Assembly (NCBI GenBank): GCA_023393125.1
Contig: JAEWMQ010000038.1
Span: 62,001-126,000 of the forward strand
DNA length: 64,000 nt
Reading direction: 5' to 3'
From: Bacillota bacterium
Lineage (GTDB): Bacteria > Bacillota > Clostridia > Lachnospirales > Cellulosilyticaceae
Program-made: the position numbers and the translations under genes
Shown here: positions 17,767 through 27,180 of the stretch, in pieces
How the letters are laid out: every line of letters starts with the position of its first letter
How positions within the stretch are numbered: the first letter of the stretch is position 1
Notes under the pieces: generated by a model
The model's database searches: none
What the model saw: only the letters and a program-made list of their open reading frames with translations
Told to the model about the DNA's origin: nothing

Positions 17767-18830
17767 AGTAAATCACCCTTTTCAAAAACTTCTTCCCATG
17801 GTACTGGCAACTTATTCTGATAAAGTTTCTTCTCCACATAATTATGAATAAATTCTCTATCCTCCGCCATTAAGCATGTATTTACCTTCTCACCAAAATA
17901 TTTAATTTTCATTCCTCTATTAACAATTTCCTGTAATGATTCCTCAAAGAAGTTTCCCAAAGATGTATGCATATAAGGACATGGCATTACATCTCCATAT
18001 TTTGTTATAGAAATCATTCTTTTAACTGCAATACATCCTAAATCCATTCCATAGGAAGGGGTTAAATGTGTGAAGACATTATACTTCTTTTCAAGTTCAT
18101 TCATGTATTTCATGTCTTCTTTATCTATGAGTTCATCAAAATGGCCTGCCCATGCTCCTACTGGCTTAGCATATGTCACAAATACGCCTACATTTTTTGC
18201 TTTGAAATACTCCAAAAAATCTATAAATTCCTCAGAATGAATACGTGATTTCGTAACCACTGTAGAAACAATAATATTTAAGCCAGCGGCAAGCGCAGCA
18301 TCTACACCTCTTAACGCCTTCTCATGTGCACCAACCTTATGTCTAAACGAATCATGCTCTTTTGCTTCTAGACTATCTAAACTCAATTGTATTTTATCAA
18401 TTCCTATGGTCTTTAAATGTTTAGCCTTTTCTTCATCTAAAAACCATCCATTGGTGTCCATCGCAATATAAAATTTTTGAGGATTAATTGCTTCAACAAG
18501 CTGATCTAAATCCTTAAAAACTAGAGGTTCTCCACCTGTAATTGCTATATTAGCTAATCCCATTTCATCTGCCTGTCGTGAAAGTTCTTTTACATCTTCA
18601 ATAGTAAAACATTTACTATTATTTCTTCCTTGGAAACCTAAGATAGAACAATGTTCACACTTGAAATTGCATGTATAATCATACTGGAACTGTATAATTG
18701 CAATACTCTCCCCTTTTTCAACCTTTTCCTGATATTTCATAATCTTTTCGTATGCTAAAGGTTTATTGTTTTTTAATACATTCCTATTATTTTGTTCAAT
18801 TTTATTTAATTGTTTCTCCTTATTATTCAT
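17763..18830 (-). CDS. Radical SAM protein with SPASM-like C-terminus
   Basis: 355 residues. CNFKCEHC gives the CX3CX2C cluster motif; AITGGEPLVF is the GGEP SAM-binding motif. The C-terminal region has further cysteines (MPCPYMH, NTCLMAEDRE), hinting at an auxiliary cluster. Related to oliosynthetic radical SAM enzymes found in polysaccharide clusters, but I cannot name the substrate. Stop TAA overlaps the ATA start of the next gene. A modifying step on the sugar or on a surface peptide is possible. Confidence 0.8.
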   Translation of the reverse strand: MNNKEKQLNKIEQNNRNVLKNNKPLAYEKIMKYQEKVEKGESIAIIQFQYDYTCNFKCEHCSILGFQGRNNSKCFTIEDVKELSRQADEMGLANIAITGGEPLVFKDLDQLVEAINPQKFYIAMDTNGWFLDEEKAKHLKTIGIDKIQLSLDSLEAKEHDSFRHKVGAHEKALRGVDAALAAGLNIIVSTVVTKSRIHSEEFIDFLEYFKAKNVGVFVTYAKPVGAWAGHFDELIDKEDMKYMNELEKKYNVFTHLTPSYGMDLGCIAVKRMISITKYGDVMPCPYMHTSLGNFFEESLQEIVNRGMKIKYFGEKVNTCLMAEDREFIHNYVEKKLYQNKLPVPWEEVFEKGDLL

Positions 18831-18849
18831 TTTTATTCCCCCTTGTACT

Positions 18850-19980
18850 TTATCGAATAATTTCTATATGATTCTTTCTCACTATGGCTACATCAATATC
18901 TACATATTGATGTATGATACTGTTAGCAATTTCATCAGAAAAGCCACCTGCAATAACTAATATCGCCTTAATCTTACCTTCTACTATACTTTCCGGCGAA
19001 ACTATAGGTATATGAGTTGCTTGGGTAAATTTTCCCTGTTTTAATTTTGAACTATCTATAACACATTCTATTTCTTTGTCTAATTTGCCTAATGCCAATA
19101 TTGTTAATGCTTGATGTCCAGCGCCCCATATTGCAATATTTCTCCCCTTCTTTTGTTGGACATATGCTCTAACTTCTTTTATCATTTCGTATTGTGTATC
19201 TTTAAAACTACTTACATCAATTACTTTTCTCTTACGTATAATTACTGAGATAATATAATCATCCCATATATCTTTATATTCTATAATTTGAAAGCCATTC
19301 TTCTCCAACAATAACCTTAATGTATCACGTGTATAATAGACTAAATGATCTGTAACGAATTCAGAAAACATGTTTTCTTTTAGAATCATATCAAAATTAG
19401 GAACTTCTATCATTCCAATACCATCTTCAGTTAAGTTATTATATATTGCTCTTAAAAAAACATTGGGATTGGGAACATGCTCGAGATAATTAAAAACAAA
19501 AAACACATCAAAGGGTCCTTGATGTAATACTGTATTAGATTTTTCTAAAAATCCTCGCTGTACTTTTAACCCTTTTTCATTACATGTATTCACACTTTCA
19601 GCATTGTACTCTATTCCATATGCATCTAATGGTTGTTTCGCAATAATTTCAAGGTATTCCCCTTTTCCACATGCTATTTCAATAGCTTTCTTATTATCCA
19701 ATTGATATTGTTCTATAAATTCACTCAACTGATTTTCTCTAAACATTCTCATTTCAAAAGATACCGCAGTTGCCCTAATTACCTCTCTGTAATAGTGAAC
19801 AGGTTCACAATTCAATTGCACCGCACCACATCCACTACACTGCATTATTTCCAACTTAATTCCTTGTTCTAGTTGAATATCTACTTCTTCTGGCATATAT
19901 TGTGCGTCTTTAGGCAGATTTTCATATTCTAGCAAGGGTTTAGTATAGAGTGGATTATCACAAACTCTACATTGTTTCAC
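18850..19980 (-). CDS. Sugar C-methyltransferase-type SAM enzyme
   Basis: 376 residues, three parts: an N-terminal zinc finger (CRVCD at 4-8 and CSGCGAVQL near 50), a class I SAM fold (AIEIACGKGEYLEII), and a C-terminal Rossmann-like domain (NIAIWGAGHQALTIL). This order matches the C-3 methyltransferase family (TylC3/NovU type) acting on NDP-4-keto-deoxysugars. The start is a GTG after GAGGAG. A 4-keto-deoxysugar from the rfbG product would be a fitting substrate (inference). Confidence 0.83.
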   Translation of the reverse strand: MKQCRVCDNPLYTKPLLEYENLPKDAQYMPEEVDIQLEQGIKLEIMQCSGCGAVQLNCEPVHYYREVIRATAVSFEMRMFRENQLSEFIEQYQLDNKKAIEIACGKGEYLEIIAKQPLDAYGIEYNAESVNTCNEKGLKVQRGFLEKSNTVLHQGPFDVFFVFNYLEHVPNPNVFLRAIYNNLTEDGIGMIEVPNFDMILKENMFSEFVTDHLVYYTRDTLRLLLEKNGFQIIEYKDIWDDYIISVIIRKRKVIDVSSFKDTQYEMIKEVRAYVQQKKGRNIAIWGAGHQALTILALGKLDKEIECVIDSSKLKQGKFTQATHIPIVSPESIVEGKIKAILVIAGGFSDEIANSIIHQYVDIDVAIVRKNHIEIIR

Positions 19981-19986
19981 TCATTA

Positions 19987-20490
19987 TCACTCCTCGTTAA
20001 AATAAGTTCTATACATCTTTTGAATATCAAGAAAATCTTTTGGGCAATGCCAATGCCACTTTAAATATCCCGCTTCATTTTCACACATCTGTTTATTTGG
20101 CAACGTGTATATCGAAGATAGTTTGCATTCATATAAAAGTGATATAAAATGTCCTCGATTATTAGATTTTATATTAATAATATTGGATATAGCTATAGGT
20201 GTAGAATTATATTCAACAATAGTTCCAATTTCCTTAAGCGCAGCTCTTTCTATACATATTTGTGGTGATTCCTTAAATCGTATAATCCTACCTGGAATAT
20301 GCCATCCTCTCCCACAAAATTCATCATTTCTCCAAGCTAATAATATTCTCCCCTCCTCATCTCTAATAAGTAGATCAATATTTATCATAGGTGTTATTCG
20401 AGAGGTAAATAAAAAGACTTCTTCTGGTAATCCTTTATTAGCATCGGATATCTGTGTGTCTAGAAATTCTATTGCCAAATTAATGTCCAT
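19987..20490 (-). CDS. Nudix hydrolase, GDP-mannose mannosyl hydrolase-like
   Basis: 167 residues. A Nudix box spans about residues 67-89 (GRIIRFKESPQ ... ERAALKEIG), keeping the first Glu and ERxxLKEIG, as in the Gmm subgroup where the box differs from REUXEE. WRNDEFCGRGWHIPG resembles Gmm proteins. Gmm enzymes release a sugar from its nucleotide. In this CDP-sugar cluster it may salvage or hydrolyse a CDP-sugar; substrate not determined. Confidence 0.82.
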   Translation of the reverse strand: MDINLAIEFLDTQISDANKGLPEEVFLFTSRITPMINIDLLIRDEEGRILLAWRNDEFCGRGWHIPGRIIRFKESPQICIERAALKEIGTIVEYNSTPIAISNIINIKSNNRGHFISLLYECKLSSIYTLPNKQMCENEAGYLKWHWHCPKDFLDIQKMYRTYFNEE

Positions 20491-20546
20491 TGCTTCCTCC
20501 TAGGCTTTCATATCACTATTAACGCTTAATTTTATAGTGAATTATA

Positions 20547-22343
20547 TCATTCCTTAATACAAATCATATTTTCCTTAAACTCTTCTCTGTCTAAAAATGG
20601 CCATAAATCTTCCATTGGTTTTGACATCATCTTTCCATCAGGTAACTTGATTGAAATGACTTTTGGCATAGTGGGTTGTTCAGGGTTCAAACATAAATCA
20701 CATATTACGGGTCCATTGCTTGATAATACTTCTCCCACTTTTTCTCTTAATTCGGTATTATTATGTATTCTCATGTTCTTGATATGATAAGCCTCTGCTT
20801 GCCTACATACATCCGGCAATGTTACCTCACTATCCTTTTGACTTGCCACATAAAAACCATCAAAGTGATTACGCTGCATACCTGTAATGGCTGCATATCC
20901 TTTATTATTAAAAATAAAAATCTTTATCGGAAGCTGATGTCTTGCCAAAGTCTCTAGCTCTTGTACATTAAATTGAAATCCTCCATCTCCATTAATACAA
21001 ATAGTGCGTTGTCCACTTGCCAAACAAGCTGAAATACTGGCTGGTAATCCAAAACCCATTGAACCAAACCCTTCATTATTAAAGAGACGTTGACCTTTTT
21101 TTATCTTAAAAGCCTGCATTGTAATTTCACTACAACTTCCTGAACTACCTGGTACTATAACATCTTCTTTTGATAGTAGTTCACTTAATATTTCCATAAA
21201 ACAATATGGATTAACATAGTCCTTCTCCTCCCAATATTCCGGCTTAATCACTGAGTATTGCTTTCTCATTCTATTACAATAGTCCTTCCAATCCGTATTC
21301 TCATTAATATGGATTTCTTCTTTTCGACTTAGGATTTCTTCTAACACTAATTTAGCATCCTCTGCAATCTTAACAGCAATAGGCATATCCATTTTACTTA
21401 TTTCCTTTTCATCAATATCTACCATCACCTTGGTCGCATACGGTGCAAAGTTTTGATGATTATAAGCAGTCTGACCTAAATCTAATCTAGCTCCTATAAC
21501 AAGTAAAAAATCACAATTTTGCTGTATAAAATTAGCTGCTCTCTGCCCTATAGCACCCGGTCTTCCGTAGTTACATGCATCCATTTCATCAAAAAAGTCT
21601 ACCACTTTCCAAGTACTTAATACAGGAATGTTCAAGTATTCTACCAGTTCTAGGAATTGCTCTTTAGCATTTGCTAATCTTACACCATTTCCTACTAATA
21701 TACAGGGTCTTTGAGATTGGTTAAGTAGTTGAATCAAATCTCCTACTGGTTTGTTAAGCTTTTGCTTTCTCTCTTCTTGTTGCTCCTCTGGTAACACAAA
21801 TCCTATTAACTTTTCTTCATCGATCATAGCCGCCTGCACATCTAGAGGAATATCTATCCAAACTGGCCCTTTACGACCATTTAACGCAAGATAAGCGGCC
21901 TTTTCTAGATGATATTTTATTTCTTCTGGTCTCTCTATCATAACAGCGTATTTAGTAATCGGTTTGACAATGTTTGTAATATCTACTTCTTGATATCCCA
22001 TCTGCCTTACGCCATAATTTTTAGCTAAATCTGATGTTTTAACTTGCCCTGATATGATTAAACATGGAGTTGAGTCTACGTATGCTGCTGCCACACCTGT
22101 AACAGCATTAGTCCCCCCCGGACCTGTAGTCACAATTCCTACCCCTATATGATTGGTACATTCTGCATAAGCTTCTACACAAATACTAACAGCTTGCTCA
22201 TTTTGATTGCATATATACTGAAACTTTTTTGATTTTCCTACAGAATCAACCAGATGCATGCAGCCTCCACCCGAAATCATAAAAACATGTTTAATACCTA
22301 GCTGTTCAATAAACTTAACCACATAGTCAGATAATTTTATCAT
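20547..22343 (-). CDS. TPP-dependent acetolactate synthase-like enzyme (YerE-like)
   Basis: 598 residues with the three domains of ThDP enzymes: Pyr domain (QNEQAVSICVEAYAE with the catalytic Glu), central domain (PCILVGNGVRLA), and PP domain with the metal motif GDGGFQFNVQELETLARH and ending NNKGYAAI. Acetolactate synthases of this size serve valine synthesis, but here no ilvN or ilvC is near. YerE of Yersinia, from the same family, adds a two-carbon acetyl unit from pyruvate to a CDP-3,6-dideoxy-4-ketohexose. The company of rfbF, rfbG and rfbH makes that the best guess. A ScpB-like role is less likely. Confidence 0.8.
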   Translation of the reverse strand: MIKLSDYVVKFIEQLGIKHVFMISGGGCMHLVDSVGKSKKFQYICNQNEQAVSICVEAYAECTNHIGVGIVTTGPGGTNAVTGVAAAYVDSTPCLIISGQVKTSDLAKNYGVRQMGYQEVDITNIVKPITKYAVMIERPEEIKYHLEKAAYLALNGRKGPVWIDIPLDVQAAMIDEEKLIGFVLPEEQQEERKQKLNKPVGDLIQLLNQSQRPCILVGNGVRLANAKEQFLELVEYLNIPVLSTWKVVDFFDEMDACNYGRPGAIGQRAANFIQQNCDFLLVIGARLDLGQTAYNHQNFAPYATKVMVDIDEKEISKMDMPIAVKIAEDAKLVLEEILSRKEEIHINENTDWKDYCNRMRKQYSVIKPEYWEEKDYVNPYCFMEILSELLSKEDVIVPGSSGSCSEITMQAFKIKKGQRLFNNEGFGSMGFGLPASISACLASGQRTICINGDGGFQFNVQELETLARHQLPIKIFIFNNKGYAAITGMQRNHFDGFYVASQKDSEVTLPDVCRQAEAYHIKNMRIHNNTELREKVGEVLSSNGPVICDLCLNPEQPTMPKVISIKLPDGKMMSKPMEDLWPFLDREEFKENMICIKE

Positions 22344-22372
22344 TACTTATTCACTCCATCTATTTTAGTTTA

Positions 22373-23890
22373 CTAATTTCTGTCAATCATTTCTTTTGTT
22401 ATGTATACTGTTGTTTTTCTTGGACTTGAAAAATCTTCTGCTTCATAATAAGAGTCATCAGCATAATGTTTAGTAGATATCTCTTCAAATACACATCCTG
22501 TTTTTGATTCAAAGCTATGCTTGCAATATCTTTCTACTACACTAGATTCTCCAGGGTTAATACACATTTCTTTTTCGTCTAATTTAACAACAAGATCTCC
22601 ATAAAGTACATTGAATGTTTCTTCTTTTATTACATGATAATGACTTGGGTGTTTTTGTCCTGGTAATAACACTAATAATTTTTTGCAGTACTCTCTATTA
22701 ACACAAGTAATAATTGCCACGCCTGTTTCCTTAAAATGCTCAATTCCATAATGATGTGAAATCTCGCAGGTACTATTAACAGGAACTACTACTCCACTCT
22801 TTTTTAATACACCAATAATCTCCCGAAGTGCTTGTTCTATAGCATCTCTATTATCAGATTTGGCTACGTCTTGTAGCATAATTGCTTGATTAGGCAATAG
22901 GTCATTATTAGCATAAAATACATTATATTTAGACAAGTCATTGGCAACCATTTGTCCTAAAGTACATGGAAATGCACAGTACAAATCTTCTCTTTGTAAT
23001 TTTTCTCCCTTTTTTATTACCTTATTGGCAAAAACACCTCTTCTTAAAGCCTGTAAATCCGATCTTTCTTTTTCTGTAGAAATGTATCTACCTTTTTCAA
23101 TTCCACAAATAGCATAGGTTTCTACAGCTGCCTCTAGCCATTTTCTAATCTGTTCTGGTGTAGCAGAATACTCATTTAATTTAATTTGTTCTGTTGCCAA
23201 TCCAACATGTTTTTCAAAAACTCTAGCGCCTTTAGCTATAGCAATTCTAATAGGTAACATATTATATGGAGATTCATGAGTCGAAAAGCCTATAATACAT
23301 TGTGGAAATAAACTTTTATATAGATCAATTTGATTCATTTGTAAGTCTTCATTCATAGTTGGATATTCTGCTATACAATGCATCAAAGTTACCGTTATTT
23401 TTCTGTGTTTAAAAAAGTCCATAACATGTTGAATTTCTTGTAGATCAGCACCTGCCGCAGACATGATAACAGGCTTTTCTGCTACTGCCACTTTTTCAAG
23501 TAATGGCCAATCACCAAAAGAACAACTTGCTATTTTTATAAATTCATATCCTTGTTCTATAATAATCTCTACGCTTTTTTCATCAAAAGGTGTACATATA
23601 GTTAAAAAACCATTTTTCTTTGCTTCATTAAGCATCTCGTCAAACTGTTCCTTCATTAACCTTGTATCCTCAAAGCGCTTTATATTTTTTATATCATTTC
23701 TGCCTTTGTAATCAGGATGAATAAATGTATCTAACTGCCTATACTGAAATTTTATAGCAAATTCAAATACTTCTTCAAAGTCAGTTACTACATCCTTAAG
23801 TGCCTTAATAATAGCTTTGCCATGCTCTATATCTCCTTGATGATTATTTGCCATTTCAAAAATAAAAAGTGGTTTATCTGTTCTATTCAT
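22373..23890 (-). CDS. NeuB-family sugar acid synthase fused to SAF and cupin domains
   Basis: 505 residues from the ATG at 23890 (AAAGGTG 7 bp upstream; a GTG at 23899 would coincide with that site). N-terminal TIM barrel of the NeuB/SpsE family (FIFEMANNHQGD, FIKIASCSFGD, VIMSAAG, GFSTHE). Then a SAF/antifreeze-like domain (about 278-340, RRGVFANKVIKKGEKL), then a cupin (about 405-475, GQKHPSHYHVIKEE). NeuB enzymes condense PEP with an aldose to give a nonulosonic acid. The cupin may be an isomerase or binding domain; family members with this tail exist but their substrate is not clear to me. Confidence 0.83.
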   Translation of the reverse strand: MNRTDKPLFIFEMANNHQGDIEHGKAIIKALKDVVTDFEEVFEFAIKFQYRQLDTFIHPDYKGRNDIKNIKRFEDTRLMKEQFDEMLNEAKKNGFLTICTPFDEKSVEIIIEQGYEFIKIASCSFGDWPLLEKVAVAEKPVIMSAAGADLQEIQHVMDFFKHRKITVTLMHCIAEYPTMNEDLQMNQIDLYKSLFPQCIIGFSTHESPYNMLPIRIAIAKGARVFEKHVGLATEQIKLNEYSATPEQIRKWLEAAVETYAICGIEKGRYISTEKERSDLQALRRGVFANKVIKKGEKLQREDLYCAFPCTLGQMVANDLSKYNVFYANNDLLPNQAIMLQDVAKSDNRDAIEQALREIIGVLKKSGVVVPVNSTCEISHHYGIEHFKETGVAIITCVNREYCKKLLVLLPGQKHPSHYHVIKEETFNVLYGDLVVKLDEKEMCINPGESSVVERYCKHSFESKTGCVFEEISTKHYADDSYYEAEDFSSPRKTTVYITKEMIDRN

Positions 23891-23895
23891 TGTAA

Positions 23896-24978
23896 TCACC
23901 TTTCTGTCCTAGCCATATAATTCGCATATTCTTTTATTTGTTTTAAACATAATGTGTAGGGATCATCTACTGTATAACTTTTATACCATTCAACTGTATA
24001 AAAGAGTGTTTCTCGTATATTCCAAGTTGGCTTCCACCCTAGTATAAAATAACTTTTGCTAATATCTAAGTTCAAGAAATTAGTCTCATGTACCCAATGA
24101 CTTGTTTTTTCTAGTTCACCTTTTCCATAAAGGACTATCAAATCATCTACAAGTGTTTCTACCGACACCAATGATTCTAGTAAAGGGCCAAAATTCCAAC
24201 TGGTGCTATATTGTTCAGGCGAGTAAGTCATCTTCTCTCCTAATAATAAATAGCCACTTAGTGGGTCTAAAACATGCTGCCATGGACGTACAGATTGTGG
24301 ATTTCTAATTTTAATCTTCTCATTATTCTCTAGCGCTTTTATACAATCAGGTATAATACGATTTTCAGACCAGTCACCACCACCTATTACATTTCCTGCT
24401 CTTACCGTAGCAATAGCTGTATGATGCACTGAATAATTATTCGGATTCATAAAAGATTGTCTCCAAGAGCTTATAGCTATTTCTGCCGCTGCTTTTGAAG
24501 AACTATAGGGATCATATCCTCCTAGTGCATCTTCTTCTTTATATCCCCATATTTGTTCCTTATTGCTATAACACTTATCTGTAGTTACAAAAATTCCAAC
24601 TCGTGCACTATATACTTGCCTCATGCACTCTAAGACATTTATAGTTCCCATTACATTAGTCATATAAGTATCTACTGGTGCTTGGTAGGATTCATACACA
24701 AGTGGCTGCGCTGCTAAATGAAATACATATTCCGGCTTATATTCTTCAAATACATTTTTCAACCTATTGATATCTCTTATATCACCTCTTATATCAACCA
24801 TTCTATCTTGTAGTTGAGTTAAGACAAATATATCCTTTGGAGAATTAGGTTCCAACGCATAACCAATAACTTTAGCTCCTAATTCAAGTAACCAAATACA
24901 TAGCCAAGAACCTTTAAACCCTGTATGTCCTGTCACCAATACCACTTTATCTTTATAAATATTGTTAAAATTATCCAT
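23896..24978 (-). CDS. rfbG: CDP-glucose 4,6-dehydratase
   Basis: 360 residues from the ATG at 24978 (AAGGTGTGG upstream, 2 bp after the rfbF stop). Rossmann motif GHTGFKGSW is specific for RfbG. Catalytic-type YDPYSSSKAAAE and the CDP-glucose motif HLAAQPLVYESY are present, as is GNVIGGGDWSENRIIPD. Converts CDP-glucose into CDP-4-keto-6-deoxyglucose using bound NAD. It follows rfbF and rfbH, the conserved set for CDP-dideoxyhexoses. Confidence 0.93.
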   Translation of the reverse strand: MDNFNNIYKDKVVLVTGHTGFKGSWLCIWLLELGAKVIGYALEPNSPKDIFVLTQLQDRMVDIRGDIRDINRLKNVFEEYKPEYVFHLAAQPLVYESYQAPVDTYMTNVMGTINVLECMRQVYSARVGIFVTTDKCYSNKEQIWGYKEEDALGGYDPYSSSKAAAEIAISSWRQSFMNPNNYSVHHTAIATVRAGNVIGGGDWSENRIIPDCIKALENNEKIKIRNPQSVRPWQHVLDPLSGYLLLGEKMTYSPEQYSTSWNFGPLLESLVSVETLVDDLIVLYGKGELEKTSHWVHETNFLNLDISKSYFILGWKPTWNIRETLFYTVEWYKSYTVDDPYTLCLKQIKEYANYMARTER

Positions 24979-24980
24979 TA

Positions 24981-25754
24981 TTACCACACCTTCCAAAATG
25001 CCTTATTTTCTTTCCACATTTGATTAAGGTGATAAATATCTCTTTCATTATCCATGCATGCCCATAGACCATCATGAGTAAATACGCCTATTTCCCCTTG
25101 TTCTGCAAGATGCTCAAAAGTGCCATATTCTAAGTCACATGCCTCATCTTCAGATAAATAATTGAGTAATTCTTTATTAAACACCATAAATCCCCCATTA
25201 ATAAGACCTTGTGAAGTCTGAGCCTTTTCCTTAAAAGAAGCCAACACATCTCCATCTGTTCTGAGCTCTCCAAAACGTGCTGGTGGATGAACACCAGAAA
25301 TCGTCACCATTTTATTGGTTCTTAAATGAAAATCTATTAATTCATTTATATTAATATCAGCTACACCATCTCCATAAGTTAATAGATTAACATCATCCGT
25401 CAAATATTTCTCAATACGTTTTAATCTACCACCTTTAAGCGTATCTACTCCTGTATCAATTAATGTAATCTTCCAATCTTGTTCATCATGGTGCGTCAGA
25501 TAAGTCACTTCTCCTGTACCTATATCAATTGTAAAATCATCTTGTTTTGTTGCATAATGTAAAAAATAATTCTTTATCAAATCTGCTTTATACCCTAAAC
25601 ATAAAACAAATTCTTTAATACCATAGTAAGAATAGATTTTCATAATATGCCAGATAATTGGTTTACCACCTATTTCCACCATAGGTTTTGGTAATAGCTG
25701 AGAAATTTCTCCCAACCTTGTTCCATATCCCCCTGCTAAAATAACTAATTTCAT
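24981..25754 (-). CDS. rfbF: Glucose-1-phosphate cytidylyltransferase
   Basis: 257 residues, normal length. Nucleotidyltransferase signature LAGGYGTRLGE at the N-terminus, KPMVEIGGKPIIWHIMK, and YGDGVADININELIDFH typical of RfbF. Makes CDP-glucose from CTP and glucose-1-phosphate, the entry step of the CDP-deoxysugar pathway. Confidence 0.94.
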   Translation of the reverse strand: MKLVILAGGYGTRLGEISQLLPKPMVEIGGKPIIWHIMKIYSYYGIKEFVLCLGYKADLIKNYFLHYATKQDDFTIDIGTGEVTYLTHHDEQDWKITLIDTGVDTLKGGRLKRIEKYLTDDVNLLTYGDGVADININELIDFHLRTNKMVTISGVHPPARFGELRTDGDVLASFKEKAQTSQGLINGGFMVFNKELLNYLSEDEACDLEYGTFEHLAEQGEIGVFTHDGLWACMDNERDIYHLNQMWKENKAFWKVW

Positions 25755-25777
25755 ATTTTCCCCCTATTCATTCCGTC

Positions 25778-27142
25778 TTATTTCATGTTATCATTAACAA
25801 ACTCATGTAATGTTTGAATCATATAATCTAACATAGGTTTTGTCATTCCTGGATAAACACCTATCCAAAAAGTACTATTCATAATGCGGTCTGTTTGTAA
25901 TAATTCACCTACTACTCTATAACTCTCTTTTGCTTCTCGTAACTCATCAAAGCAAGGTTGTCTCATAATATTCCCAGCAAACAACATACGTGTTTGAATA
26001 CCACGACTTTCTATGTATTGCACTACATCATCTCTACAAAAAGAAACATCTTCTTTTAGAGTAATAAGGAAACCAAACCAACTCGGATTACTCTTATCTA
26101 CTGCTTCTGGCAAGAGGAAAAACTCCGTCAAATCAGCTAATCCCTTCTTTAAATAAGCCCAATTTTTTTGCCTTTCTTTAATAAAGTGTGGTAATTTTTT
26201 TAGTTGTGCACATCCTATGGCTGCTTGCATATCTGTTACTTTTAAATTATAACCAAAGTGGGAATACACATATTTATGATCATATCCCTTAGGAAGTTCA
26301 CCAAACTGTCCTGTAAAACGATGCTTACAAGTATTATCTTGCCCCGATGCACAAAAACAGTCCCTTCCCCAATCCCTAAATGATTCTACAATTTGTTTTA
26401 GTTCTATATGATTGGTGTATACAGCTCCACCTTCTCCCATTGTCATATGATGTGGTGGATAAAAGCTAGACGTTCCAATATCACCTATCGTTCCTGTATA
26501 ACACCATTCTCCCTTGTAATAATACTGAGAACCTAATGCATCACAATTATCTTCTACTAGCCAGAGCTTATATTTGTCACAAAATGTCTTCACTGCTTCT
26601 ATATCAAAAGGATTTCCTAAGGTATGTGCAATCATGACCGCCTTTGTACGCTCACTTCTAGCATTTTCTAGTTGCTTCACATCTATATTGTACTGTGGCA
26701 ATGTCACATCAACAAAAACAGGAATTGCACCATATTGAATAATAGGAGCAATAGTTGTCGGAAAACCTGCAGCTACTGTAATCACTTCATCGCCTTTTTG
26801 TATACGACGCTCTCCTAACTTGTGTGAAGTCAATGCCATAAAAGCTAGCAAATTAGCAGATGAACCTGAATTTGTTAGTGAGCAATATTTTACACCTAAA
26901 AATTTACTAAATTCCTTTTCAAATTGTTGACTATAACGCCCTGTAGTAAGCCAGAACTCTAAAGCAGAGTCCACTAAATTAATCATTTCATCTTCATCAA
27001 AAACCCTGCCTCCATATGCAATACGTTCTCCAGGTACAAATACTTGTTGATTTTTGAAATTAATCTCATAATATTCTTTTATATTTTCTATTATTTTGGA
27101 TTTAATTTGATTACTTTTTTTTAGTCTATTATCATATTGCAC
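25778..27142 (-). CDS. rfbH: CDP-4-keto-6-deoxyglucose 3-dehydrase (E1), RfbH
   Basis: PMP-dependent iron-sulfur dehydrase. His replaces the usual PLP lysine (SSFYPPHHMTMGEGG). The cluster cysteines appear as CFCASGQDNTC (C-x-C-x7-C) plus an upstream NCDAL Cys 61 residues before; Yersinia E1 has 57, so there is a small insertion. Removes the C3 hydroxyl from CDP-4-keto-6-deoxyglucose and needs a reductase (E3) that is not encoded here. The frame is open to a TTG at 27181, but that codon has no ribosome site and touches a -10 box. The GTG at 27142, after AGGA, gives 454 residues, closer to the usual about 437. Confidence 0.88.
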   Translation of the reverse strand: MQYDNRLKKSNQIKSKIIENIKEYYEINFKNQQVFVPGERIAYGGRVFDEDEMINLVDSALEFWLTTGRYSQQFEKEFSKFLGVKYCSLTNSGSSANLLAFMALTSHKLGERRIQKGDEVITVAAGFPTTIAPIIQYGAIPVFVDVTLPQYNIDVKQLENARSERTKAVMIAHTLGNPFDIEAVKTFCDKYKLWLVEDNCDALGSQYYYKGEWCYTGTIGDIGTSSFYPPHHMTMGEGGAVYTNHIELKQIVESFRDWGRDCFCASGQDNTCKHRFTGQFGELPKGYDHKYVYSHFGYNLKVTDMQAAIGCAQLKKLPHFIKERQKNWAYLKKGLADLTEFFLLPEAVDKSNPSWFGFLITLKEDVSFCRDDVVQYIESRGIQTRMLFAGNIMRQPCFDELREAKESYRVVGELLQTDRIMNSTFWIGVYPGMTKPMLDYMIQTLHEFVNDNMK

Positions 27143-27180
27143 AACATCACATCCTAATATTTCACTTATATTTTTACTCA

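Noticed and set aside
20547..22343. Annotation as anabolic acetolactate synthase (ilvB)
   Set aside because: No valine/isoleucine genes or regulatory subunit nearby; the gene lies in the middle of a CDP-sugar cluster.
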